From positions 19,745,000-19,808,999 of the forward strand of contig JAMKCF010000008.1 of the NCBI GenBank assembly GCA_023634235.1: 64,000 bases of DNA, written 5' to 3'. Shown here piece by piece: positions 12,801 through 21,524 of this stretch (the stretch's first letter is position 1; every line of letters starts with the position of its first letter). Under the pieces are notes generated by a model. The model did not search any database, was not told the DNA's origin, and worked only from the letters and a program-made list of their open reading frames with translations. The DNA is from Pisaster brevispinus. Its lineage: Eukaryota > Echinodermata > Asteroidea > Forcipulatida > Asteriidae. Position numbers and translations under genes: made by a program.

Positions 12801-15120
12801 GCTCCACAAAGACCTAAGTCCCATGTAATTAGATAGGGACCGAGTGGGATTCGAACCAAGGTTCACAGAGTTGAAAAGCTGCCGGAAAGGCAACCACTTA
12901 AACTCTATAAGCTAACAAAAGTCTCACAGCTAAATTCGGCCCCTTGCTTATGATACAGATACAAAAAGTGGGAATTTGTTGTACTTGATCATTTCGGGAA
13001 AGTGCCACTACAAAACACCTTTAATATTCTTCTACGTTATTGTCTAGATACTTATGTTACTGAAAAGTCGTACGGTAAGGCCAGATCAGATACGGGAATA
13101 TTATACAGCGGCGTGGAGTGTACTGGGCTGGAACAGCGCTTGGATCAATGCAAGGTTTCTATGGAAACCAGTGAGTGTAGCCATGACAACGACGTCAACC
13201 TCCAATGTTTCGAAGTTGTGTACCAGGATGAAAGCGTAGACACCACCACTGCAGTGCTTGTGGCCAGTGGAAGTCCCACTATGGAGGAGGGGTATATCAT
13301 CAACGCCGGAGGGGTGAATTGGGGGAGTGATGGACCAACGGGCGAGATTAATGGTATGAACAAATGAGAAATATGAAAAATAACATTCCTTCAAATAATT
13401 GTAGAGGCATATATCTTTGGTTTTGTGCTGGTAGTATGTCAGATTCCTCAGATTCAGGCTTGATACGTCATCATGAGGCAATAGAGACAAGCGCCTCGGT
13501 GCCCTCAGCAGTAGAAATTTAAAATTTCCCTCACTGAGGTGTCTTTTACTATAAGGAAAAACTGCCTTGCCCTCCCAAAGATGAAATTCTAGGCCTGGTA
13601 GAAGGTTCCGAGTTCCACCTGAGTACTATGTGTGTTAATTTTTTGTGTGTTAATTGTTCTTTTTTTCACGGGACTCGGGAAAGCACAGAAATTCTCACAC
13701 ATTGGTGTAGGGTAAAACAAAATATTTCTCGTCAAACAGTTGCCAAGAAATATCACTATTGAACTCAACTGGAGCTTTAAATTATGCAAAAATCTAATTG
13801 ACATGTTTGACGAAATGAGAACATGGAATTGGCTGTTGCAAACTGCTTACCAACCAAACGGACCTATGGTATAAATGAAGAAAAAAAAAATAGTTTGTGG
13901 TCTGACGTTTCGACCCTAGCAGAGTCTTTCTTGACGTTACGAAGGGTCATTTTAGCCTTGAGAAAGACTCTGCTAGGGTTGAAACGTAATAGGCCACCGA
14001 CTAGTTTTTGCATGTTTTATGAAATTCAGACAAATGATAGTATAATTTTGGGTTGAACAAAAAAAATTGACTAGAGCGGGACTTGAACCTGTGACCGCCA
14101 GCTCCAGATTAACGAGCCAGCAGTCTACCAGCTGAGCTATCTAGCTCTAATATTGGCTGTCTCCCTATTTTGTCAATATCTTTGTTCGGGGGGGGGGGGG
14201 GGGGTGCAAAATGGTAGTAGTGAGGGTATTAACCCTTTCGTTACCGAATTGTTTGGACATAAACAACCGCTGGTGACCGCATTGTTTGACCACTCAAGCG
14301 TGAAGCACACATTCTTACACAACAGAAAGCTTTCGTTCAAAGGCCATTTTTACAAACACCATTATTTCCTTGAAGATATTGTTTTACAGCAAAATAAGTA
14401 ATAAAAAAGTTCTTCCTTATTGAATTCCCTTTCATATAATCTAAAACTTATTGAGATTGGTCCAATAAATGTCAAAGTTCTTGGTCTTTCTTTCCTCAGT
14501 GCAATCTGTAATCTCAAACACTTTTTTGTACGCAACCATATGGCGCTCCGTAGGTGTTTGGCATTTCGGATCTTCCTATTCCAATTTGAAGAGATTGCAT
14601 AATAGCAAACTTATTTTATTTTACCACCATTGGAAAAATCCGATCTCTCTCTTTCTAATGATGGTAAGCTTGGGTATGGAGGGTGAACATGGACAAAACT
14701 ACAACTTTATTACAAATGGCCTTTGTGCTCAGGCTTGAGTGCTTTTTTGTGTGCAAGCTTGGTCGACTAAAGTCGCCAATGGTAAGGAAGAGGGGTAGGA
14801 GTGCAGTCGACTAAAGTCGCCTATGGTAAGGAAAGGGTTAACTGTGCTGGGCTAAAATAGTTTTCGTTTTTGTTTTTAATACCACAGACACATCAATCCT
14901 TCCAGTGGGTGTATTTGTGATCATTCTACTGGTCTGTGTATTGATGTGCGTCATCATTCTAGTTGTTGTGTGGCGGGTCATCAAGGCTAGGAACAGCAGG
15001 GCCGCAGGCTCAGCGCAGGCACCTGGGGTATCGTGGAGTCGTGACGAACAGCAGAATTATCAGCCTGTCCCTGGTAAGACCGTAGGTGAAGGTGGGTCAC
15101 CTGCTCCAGTAGGAGTGTAA
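5217..15120 (+). CDS. SRCR-domain type I membrane protein, four SRCR domains
   Basis: A scavenger-receptor-like cell-surface protein rebuilt from eight coding exons: 5217-5340, 7673-8008, 8333-8683, 9746-9935, 10630-10799, 11088-11249, 13048-13353 and 14888-15120. Every junction keeps the frame, giving 1872 nt or 623 aa plus stop. Order of parts: signal peptide (1 to about 27), a short Thr/Pro-rich stretch, SRCR1 (about 42-153), SRCR2 (154-270), SRCR3 (271-390), SRCR4 (391 to about 498), a Thr/Ser/Gly-rich stalk, a membrane helix (about 553-575) and a tail of about 48 residues. Each SRCR domain has six cysteines in the usual spacing, with WWxxC, VxCRxLG-like and xEC/xQC motifs. SRCR proteins in invertebrates are thought to bind microbial or self ligands; the ligand here is unknown. 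The tail holds a QQNYQPVP segment but no recognised ITAM. No close orthologue can be named from sequence alone. Confidence 0.9.
5341..7672 (+). other. SRCR gene intron 1 with repeats
   Basis: A 2.3-kb intron. It contains an 85-bp direct repeat at about 5517-5600 and 7566-7646, the second copy lying just before exon 2. It also holds one copy of a 350-bp dispersed repeat (about 5875-6215), an AAAT-rich tract (6363-6400), a poly-A run near 6811-6836 and an inverted fragment (about 6905-7060) of the 370-bp repeat seen at 12034 and 17637. Confidence 0.7.
7673..8008 (+). CDS. SRCR gene exon 2: SRCR domain 1
   Basis: A complete SRCR domain in one symmetrical phase 1-1 exon of 112 codons, between a TTTTCACCAG acceptor and a GTGAGT donor. 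The fold starts at FSIRLVRG, with cysteines in WGKIC, VTCRHLGYP, VSCIGNE, LTEC, HYC and VVC. A symmetrical single-domain exon is the form used in exon shuffling. Confidence 0.92.
8333..8683 (+). CDS. SRCR gene exon 3: SRCR domain 2
   Basis: A second complete SRCR domain in one exon (YLLELIHG, WMVC, VVCRELGYE, FLECIGHE, LLEC, EFC, VKC). The acceptor is TTGTTGTAG. To stay in frame with the next exon the donor must be phase 1. The only good phase-1 site is CAG|GCAAGT, a GC donor with the full consensus of GC-AG introns. The GT five bases into that site would give phase 2 and break the frame. Confidence 0.85.
8828..8861. repeat. Perfect 34-bp palindrome in SRCR intron 3
   Basis: Self-complementary sequence with GAATAATCAATCAT arms around an alternating TA centre. 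It overlaps by four bases a copied fragment of the preceding exon. Confidence 0.92.
8858..8891 (+). pseudogene. 34-bp copy of SRCR exon 3 sequence
   Basis: These 34 bases are identical to 8520-8553 inside exon 3 and lie 338 bp downstream, in the following intron. They are too short to code and have no splice sites. They mark a recent local copying event next to the palindrome. Confidence 0.9.
9746..9935 (+). CDS. SRCR gene exon 4: first half of SRCR domain 3
   Basis: Starts after ATTCGATAG and encodes KIRLAGSS, WWNIC and VTCRSLGYA. It ends at AA|GTGAGT in phase 2 within the middle of the domain. The exon at 10630 supplies the missing half in the matching phase. Confidence 0.88.
10018..10118. 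repeat. Tandem repeat, unit about 15 bp, in SRCR intron 4
   Basis: Six or seven variants of GGGCGCGATGTTC in a row, the last copies nearly identical and the first ones diverged. Confidence 0.85.
10630..10799 (+). CDS. SRCR gene exon 5: second half of SRCR domain 3
   Basis: The acceptor TACTTAG and one base complete the split codon. The exon then encodes FRCHGTESNLTQC, KC and AVHC, the last four cysteines of the domain. It ends in phase 1 at a GTGAGA donor. It contains no ATG-initiated reading frame in its true frame, so simple ORF scanning misses it. Confidence 0.87.
11088..11249 (+). CDS. SRCR gene exon 6: first half of SRCR domain 4
   Basis: The acceptor CTGTTGCAG is followed by GVKIRLVNV, WWSVC and VVCHQLGFN. 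It ends at a GTGGGT donor in phase 1. The intron falls at nearly the same place as in domain 3 but in a different phase. Confidence 0.9.
12034..12412. repeat. 370-bp dispersed repeat, copy 1
   Basis: About 370 bp shared with 17637-17978. Landmarks are GATTGGTAAGG, TTAGTCTGAAAG, GAAAACCTAAAAAAA, TTTTCACTA(T/G)TTTCTCC and TTTGTCAGCTCTACCAA. Shorter pieces lie at 34068-34215 (+) and 6905-7060 (inverted). There is no reading frame, so this is a non-autonomous element. Confidence 0.8.
12750..12925 (-). mobile_element. tRNA-like SINE fragment
   Basis: The reverse strand contains GGTTCGAATCCCACTCGG, a perfect pol III B box with flanking T-arm bases. Upstream on that strand lie an A-box-like GCTTATAGAGTTTAAGTGG and anticodon-arm-like sequence. 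The stems do not pair well enough for a working tRNA. It lies in SRCR intron 6. Confidence 0.5.
13048..13353 (+). CDS. SRCR gene exon 7: second half of SRCR domain 4 and stalk
   Basis: The acceptor TTGTCTAG is followed by the second half of the domain (VECTG, LDQC, SEC, LQC) and a stalk of about 45 residues rich in Thr, Gly and acidic residues. It ends at a GTATGA donor in phase 1. Confidence 0.9.
13885..13992. mobile_element. Foldback (MITE-like) element
   Basis: ACGTTTCGACCCTAGCAGAG is followed about 60 bp later by its near-exact inverse, ACTCTGCTAGGGTTGAAACG. A further related piece (TTCGACCCTGCTAGGGTC) lies near 32312. It is in SRCR intron 7. Confidence 0.75.
14069..14147 (-). tRNA. tRNA-like sequence, probably SINE-derived or pseudo-tRNA
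   Basis: The reverse strand shows TAGCTCAGCTGGTAGA (A-box/D-arm), an anticodon-arm region around CTCGTTAATC and GGTTCAAGTCC (B box). The acceptor arms AGCTAGA and TCTAGTC pair only in part. A T-run that could end pol III transcription follows. The T-arm has two mismatches and the anticodon loop is not clean, so I favour a pseudo-tRNA or SINE head over a working gene. Confidence 0.4.
14229..14841. mobile_element. TTAA-flanked MITE, about 613 bp, piggyBac-like
   Basis: Begins TTAACCCTTTCGTTACC and ends GGTAAGGAAAGGGTTAA, so TTAA flanks inverted ends that start CCCTTTC. TTAA target duplication with CCY termini is the signature of the piggyBac superfamily. No transposase is encoded. A diverged second copy in the opposite orientation lies at 39480 to about 40030. 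It is in SRCR intron 7, immediately before the membrane-span exon. Confidence 0.85.
14888..15120 (+). CDS. SRCR gene exon 8: membrane span and tail
   Basis: The acceptor ATACCACAG opens an exon encoding one strongly hydrophobic helix from VGVFVIILL to IILVVVW. A basic stop-transfer sequence (RVIKARN) and a cytoplasmic tail of about 48 residues follow, ending at TAA. This makes the protein type I with its SRCR domains outside the cell. Confidence 0.9.
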
Positions 15121-15498
15121 GATATCGGCTTCAGAGATGTTTTCTTCCAAAGTCAACAAGTTTTGCCAAACTTGGATGGCAAACCACGAGCAGCCTTCAA
15201 AACAATACAGTAATTAATCATTTATTACAAATACTTTTCACCGATACATAAATGGCTGCTACCCAAATGAAATTGATTTTCCATACTATTTTTGATATCA
15301 GAGTGTTTCTTGATTCTTGATAACACCGGTTTATAATTAACATGTATTGTCGTTAACAAATAATTATAGACCTATTGTTGGTAAACAAACCGCGCTGGTT
15401 GCTGGCAAGGACAGCCAAATGTTAGCAAAACATTCAAATTGTTAACAGGTGTTGTGACCAATTCAACACTTTCTGCAAACTCTCAATTATAAAAAAAA

Positions 15499-15509
15499 AA
15501 TAAAATAAA
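15499..15509 (+). promoter_or_regulatory. Possible polyadenylation signal of the SRCR gene
   Basis: Two overlapping AATAAA hexamers about 380 bp downstream of the SRCR stop codon. They sit in an A-rich run, so they may be a simple-repeat coincidence. Confidence 0.3.
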
Positions 15510-16527
15510 AAATCCCATGATTGGTTGTTTTGTTTCCAACGAATTCAACCCTATTTTAAAATATTTTTGTCATTGTTACAAGCTGTGGACATCTGTTTTG
15601 CATTTATGGCTTCCCATAGTTTTCCAAACCTTGGTTGGCAAAAACTCAGTAGCAATGTCTATAGAACCAATGGCTGTTGTATAAAATGGCAGTAAATGTT
15701 TCTAAAACAACAGGAAGGTCTGACCATGACCATGTGCAAATTAGTGGCTGCGACTGGATGATGGCAACATTAAACATGCACCCAAGCATAGGATAACAAC
15801 ACCCTCAGCAACAGCCGCAGCCGCCGATTCGTGCACAGCTACGATCAGTCTTTATTAATGTGCAGCCATCTTGTTTTTAAACTGAGGCTGAGAGGAAACC
15901 ATATGGCTGCTTTCCCGAATGTCATAAGATTAGTATTGCATTCAATTTCGTCCGTTGGTCAGGTGTGTTGTGTATAGCACGTAAAAGAACCCAGTTACCT
16001 TTATCGCTAAGAGAAGGGGTTCGCCCTGGTGTTTCTAGCAGTGGCTGCTGAATGCGCTGCAGCACCTTGTTAACACCTACAAGGTGTTACATAAATGGGT
16101 CTCATAACTCAAAAACTTCTAAAACCCGTCTGAAAATAAGAAAATGACAAGGGCTTTGAGACGCCCGTAGGTGAAGCGCTATATTAAAACGTCTTGTTCT
16201 TCTTCTTATTTTATGTGGCACCTCCTGTCATAACTCAAAACTGGGTTTATTTGCTCATCAAATAGAGCTTTCAACTCACACCTAATTTTCTAGGCATTCA
16301 AGGTATGTATGTCTCAACATATAGACCAAGTGATGCACGCTGCGCCGCAATTGCTGGAAGCTGGCACATGCCTCAGTTTGCTTACATTCATTTGAATGGA
16401 ACAAAAACAAGATGGCCGAGCATCATCAAGGTGTTTTGACTTCAAGTCCCACACCACAGAGGCCATGTCTGAATTGGCGGCTATAGCTACGGCTCTGGAT
16501 AGATTTTTGCGTCATGATGCGTTAAAG

Positions 16528-16757
16528 TATAGATAGTTCTCAATAGACGCCATCTTTACGGGCAAATTGCATTTTGGCTTGCAGGCGCGTCAAGCGCTCA
16601 AACTATTAACGCAGCCGCGCAGTTTACTAACCAATCCTGCAAGGAGTTTTGTGAAATGTGCGCGTGCTACACGCCGTTCTCGCGCAAAACGCATGACTGC
16701 GTGTTCCAAATTCCCCGTAAAGATGGCCGATTTACGTCATATTGCAACCTATCTATA
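16528..16757. mobile_element. MITE-like element, about 230 bp, copy 1
   Basis: Bounded by TATAGATAGTT and its inverse AACCTATCTATA. GACGCCATCTTTACGGGC near the left end and GTAAAGATGGCCGA near the right end form long inverted ends. The internal reading frame is not conserved in the second copy at 18924-19172. Confidence 0.75.
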
Positions 16758-17636
16758 GTTCGTCCTCAGCAATTGTATATCCTAACACTGCAATAGTTGT
16801 GCATATCCGTTGTCAACCACACGGCGTACTGCAATAATTTTGTACAGCCCGATGATACTTCCAAGGGGGCAATGGAGGCAATTGCCTCCATGTCCCCGTT
16901 AAATACCTTGGTGCCCCCTTAAAATTATGCAGCAGAAATTTCATAGAGGTGCTGTTTATATAACATTAAAAAAAACCAAAAAAACTTTCTTGCCCTTATG
17001 AGTATTAGGCATGTTTTTCTTTAAGAAAAATGTAAACTTTAATTTTGTTTTAATTGTACTTGAAAAGTAAAACTTTTAACTGTTCATAATAGAATTTGCT
17101 GTGATGTATTTTTTGTTAGTACAACTGATGCTTTTAGTAAGTTTGTTTCGTGTAGTGATGGTTAATCTTTGTGCATTGCCAAGTGGACTATTATGTAACT
17201 GAAATTAAGTGCTTATTTACATGGTTCTGCTTACTGCAGAATTCTGCACTTGCATAGTTGGCGACGTTCATTTTGTTAGCGTAGTTGCCTTAATAGCGCA
17301 ATGTGAATTACTGGAGATGAGATGTCTGTATCACACAAACATCTGGCTCAAAAAGTAGACAGTCGATATTGTGCCCTCTACCGGGACTAATATGAAAAAT
17401 GGCGTCGCCAAACAAGACATGCTCTACAGGGTGCTGTAAGCACATAATTCTGGGGTAAGCAGCGCCATGAAATTGGGCCCAGGTATGTTCAATATAAATT
17501 GTTTAATTGATTTCTATTAACATTTAAAGAAACCAGCATTCTTCATCAGGTGAAAGGTGCCTCTCAGTATACAGACTTTAATCGCCAGTGGTCTTTTTCT
17601 AAAAAACAGTGGCTTGAAAATGGATCTTAAAGGTGT

Positions 17637-17978
17637 TAAACAGGATTGGTAAGGGTAAAACATCATTGCTAATTTTTAGTCTGAAAGTTGACTGATTATG
17701 AAGTTCATCTTAGAACCATTTTTTTCTGTGAAATATTTCCCTGTGAAATGAAGTTATATGAGATCTGAAAACCTAAAAAAAACAACGCAACGCCTGATTT
17801 TGTTTGTTACAATCAAAAGTAAGGACGATGATGAAAGCTATGCATGGGTTTTTCACTATTTTCTCCCGACTCAAATTTTCACAGGTTTGTTATTTCATGT
17901 ATATGGTTGATCACACAAAACATGAACACTGTCTGCGACTATTTTGTCAGCTCTACCAATCTTGTATAACACCTTTAA
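17637..17978. repeat. 370-bp dispersed repeat, copy 2
   Basis: Alignable along nearly its whole length with 12034-12412, in the same orientation. It is slightly shorter owing to small deletions. Confidence 0.8.
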
Positions 17979-18923
17979 TAACATGTAGAGTGGGGTAAGA
18001 AAAGGGGGCGGGGAGAGGAAAAGGAAGGGATTTGGCGTTTGCGGTCACATGCATTTTACACTACCAAGAGTTTTTAATGTCATTTTTAGTACTTGTACAT
18101 AAATACTAGTGTAGATTTGATTCTTGTGATTAACATGGTGATGTGGGGTTTGACCAATTTCAGCACACATTAAATATCATTGGAAAGGTAAATTCATTTC
18201 AAATCTCTAGTCTTCAACAATCACACCATACAACTATTCTGTCAGAATTTCATCGTCTTTGGTGAAATAATTTAAGTGAGAACGACAATACATGGTTCAT
18301 GTTTTGTTGTTGATTTTGTGCTCGCTTGCATACATGCCCAAACCGAAATAAGAACATTCTATGAATGTGCACAAAATCCCCGTCAAGCCTCCACCTTTCC
18401 TCATTCAAAAAAGAGTTGAAGGTGGTAAGACAATACAGTAAGAGTTTTGCGGTGACACCATGCAATGTCGTTAAATCTCTCTTCCGAGTATGTGAGCTGC
18501 CACTTCCCACCACCCGTTCATGGGATCCACTACACCTCCGACACAACAAGCTTCCCACCTTCAGATCAAGCATCTACAGCACTCCTCCCATACAAGCCAC
18601 AGACCCAGTTGGAATTCAGGATTCTCCTGATGTTGGACAGAGTACATATTGAGTCCACCGGATTATTTTGGAACCACTCATACTCACAAGAAAGATTTAA
18701 CTACATCGTATCATCCCTAAGCTCTTACTTTATAATTTCTCATGTGTTCCTCCGTAACTTGGGGAACTTCAAATGCCATTTCTCTTGTCTTCACATTATT
18801 TAAGACGGAAACATTTCACTGGAAGACAGGTATTGGTGTGAACTTTTATAATCAGTGAGATTCAAACTCACCAACTGTTGTACATTGACAATTACCAATC
18901 ATGACTTTTTCTTGATTCATTGT

Positions 18924-19172
18924 GATAGATAGTTCCCAGTTGACATCACACAGTGTAAAGTCGGCCATCTTTACAGGCGATGATAGAACATTTTTTGAAC
19001 GCACAACTACGTGTAATGTAAATACCGCATGTGGCACGCGAGCGTTTTATCAAATTCCTAGCACTCTTGGTCAGTGAACCACTTAGCTGTGTAGAAAAGT
19101 TAGAATGCTTAATGCAGCTCAAAGCCAAAACCACAGTCGCCTGTTAAGATGGCGTCTATCAGGAACTGTCTA
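18924..19172. mobile_element. MITE-like element, about 230-250 bp, copy 2
   Basis: Inverted relative to the copy at 16528. It contains AAGTCGGCCATCTTTACAGGC near one end and AAGATGGCGTCTATC near the other, with an outer GATAGATAGTTC versus GAACTGTCTAC pairing. Confidence 0.7.
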
Positions 19173-19323
19173 CACATAGAAAATTCATCACTGAAATATT
19201 GTAATTAAATGTAGTTTAAATAAAAAGATGATACCCACCAGTTTTTCAGAATAGCATGTCAAGTAACGCTAACCAATGCAAGTTTCATTAAAATTTGGGT
19301 CACAACTTCTGTAGCCATTGGTC

Positions 19324-19469
19324 AATAGAAAGTGAAGTCTCGCGCGTATTCAACCAGTTTTGGGACCACTGTGGTCCCACGTTGGTGCTTTAACGCACGA
19401 AGGAAAACAAACTCGCACACTTTGATGGGTCCAAAAGTTCAAATACGCGCGAGACTTGCATAGTCTATA
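19324..19469. mobile_element. MITE family B, copy 1
   Basis: An element of about 145 bp with inverted ends of the form ATAGACTATGCAAGTCTCGC. Its inside has GGGACCA...GTGGGACC and AAGGAAA(A)CAAACTCG. Other copies lie at 37435, 50515 and 60564. No coding capacity. Confidence 0.85.
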
Positions 19470-19747
19470 GTGGCCGCATTGTTATTTTTGTCTTTTGTGC
19501 ATTTTAATGCTTAATTGAAAATGAACTCACTTTGCCATACTTGCCGGGCAATCTTTTCGGTGTGACTTACAATCACCACAAGCAATGCCCAGTTTACAGA
19601 ATGCCCTTCAAACTCTTTGGACATGCACAGTAAAGTTTTTTTAATTTTTATTTTTGAGTATTTATGCAAATATTTTTAGAGCTATTTTCCTGTCATTACC
19701 ATTGATACCTTTTACAAGATTGTCATAAAAAATGTGAATTTATGCCT

Positions 19748-19942
19748 TTAACCCTCCTACTGTCTGACCATTCAACATCATCCACTGTGGTTTTGAAGGA
19801 TAGATAAACTAGGCCAGCCTGCAATATGATGGGCCCTGTCATGCGGTGAACTCATCTACACAGATCTATATAGTTAGTTCTGTGTCTGAACACTTGAATG
19901 GTTCCAAACGCTTGAAAATATTATGGAAAGTAGGAGGGTTAA
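19748..19942. mobile_element. TTAA-flanked MITE, 195 bp, piggyBac-like
   Basis: TTAA-CCCTCCTAC at the left and GTAGGAGGG-TTAA at the right, an exact inverted end with a TTAA duplication. It is non-coding. The larger related copy at 43704-44261 has the same right end. Confidence 0.9.
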
Positions 19943-21092
19943 CTAACAACTGTCTTTGAATGATGACGTGAGAGAATTTAAATTAATTTAGACACAAGTG
20001 TATTCCAACTTCAGAACCTAAAGTAGTGAGAATAGTGCCTGTACAATAGACCTTTATCCTACTGCAACCATTTTGGTCATGTTCCCTGTATCCAACAGCG
20101 GTAATGGATGCTAATATTCACTGTACAAAAAGGAACCAGACTGTTTGCCCTTCCAGCCTCGGTTTGGCTGCATTGATTAGATTGGGAAAGAATCAAGACG
20201 GCTGCACCATGATGAAGGTCCATTTATGCGTGTATGACATATCATTGAATGAAAATCAACTCACCGATAGGTTAACATTGTACATTCCAATCTTGTGTCT
20301 TGACGTTGCAACTTTTTGAATTTTCCCCGGCCTCTTTGCATGCCAATTTGTTATAATATTGACGCTACTTTCAACTTGAACAAATGCTGTACCGTAACTT
20401 ATAAATTCAATTAAACACGATAGTGTTGGGAAGAAAGGGTGACTCTGTGATGCACGATAAAATAACCAGCCGATAAAAAAGAGATCAGAATAAAATGAAA
20501 TGCAAACACTAATTTCCGAAGTGTGGTTACAACTTTACGTGTGTGTATTGTATACGTGTGATACTACTAATGATAAAAACAAAACACCCCCATCCCCCAA
20601 AAAACCAAAAACCCACGAGCCTTTTTTCAAAACCTTAGGGTTCCATATGCCTCTTCGAAGGCCCCCCACCCCGTACAGAAAGTGCACTTTTCCATAATTA
20701 CTGACGAAGCACAAGCATGAGTGGAAACCTGACCAACTGAGAGATTATGATCAAAACGGTCATAATATCGTATAATTGATTTAACATGATTGCATTGTAT
20801 TTGGAATGATTTTGCCGGGCAAAAAATAAAACAGGGTACCAGTCACAAACAATGTATATGACATGACATGACATGTTGGCTGGTAACCTGTATGGGCTTC
20901 AGCTTTATGAAAATGTGATCTGGTTCCCTGTGTGTGTCACATCTATCACAAGTGCTGATTCTCTTATAAAACGCCAGACTGGTCAAGGCATGCAGCTCAA
21001 AGAGATTAACGCCGAGCAGACCAAGACTTTGTACTACATTTTGAAATATCCAATGCAAAGCTGGGAAACCCCAAAACGAGGAACTCGGCTAA

Positions 21093-21212
21093 GCCCAGTT
21101 TCATAGCTCTGTATACCATGGAACTCTGCGCTTACAGCAAATAGAATCACACACTTTACATGGTGTAGTAAGCATACAATTATGCAGTAAGCAGAGTCAT
21201 GAAGTTTGGCTC
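21093..21212. mobile_element. MITE family A-related element, short copy
   Basis: AGCCCAGTTTCATAGCTCTG at the left and CAGAGTCATGAAGTTTGGCT at the right are inverted. It resembles the 252-bp element at 37129-37380. A half copy ends near 17480. Confidence 0.7.
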
Positions 21213-21524
21213 CCCCTTTCAATCTGACGATTCAAGCCCACGTCTATTATTAGCAACTGTGGCTACGGTTAGATCACTGCAAAGGTCTACTCTTCACAAT
21301 GTTGCTGTAGCCAACAGCCACAGCCATAATTAAGCCACTCAGTCCAACCACAGCCCTTCATAAAATGAATCCTCTCTTTCAAAAGGAATTTGTTGTGAGG
21401 CCGAGCACATTACTCCACGATTCAAATCACTGTGTACACAATACAATTTTTTGGCATGACTTGATTAAAAACTTGATTTTTGGCAAATTCTGGTACAATG
21501 GTTTGTGTGTTCGGTGATACAGGG

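Larger units (their letters stand above)
15121..21524. other. Spacer between the SRCR gene and IPO4
   Basis: No gene is recognised in this 6.4 kb. Apart from the 3' UTR of each neighbour it is mostly dispersed repeats, listed separately. No AATAAA was found on the - strand within about 500 bp after the IPO4 stop. Confidence 0.6.

Noticed and set aside
13101..13490. A - strand reading frame of 129 codons
   Set aside because: It is antisense to SRCR exon 7, which has matching splice phases and an SRCR signature on the + strand.
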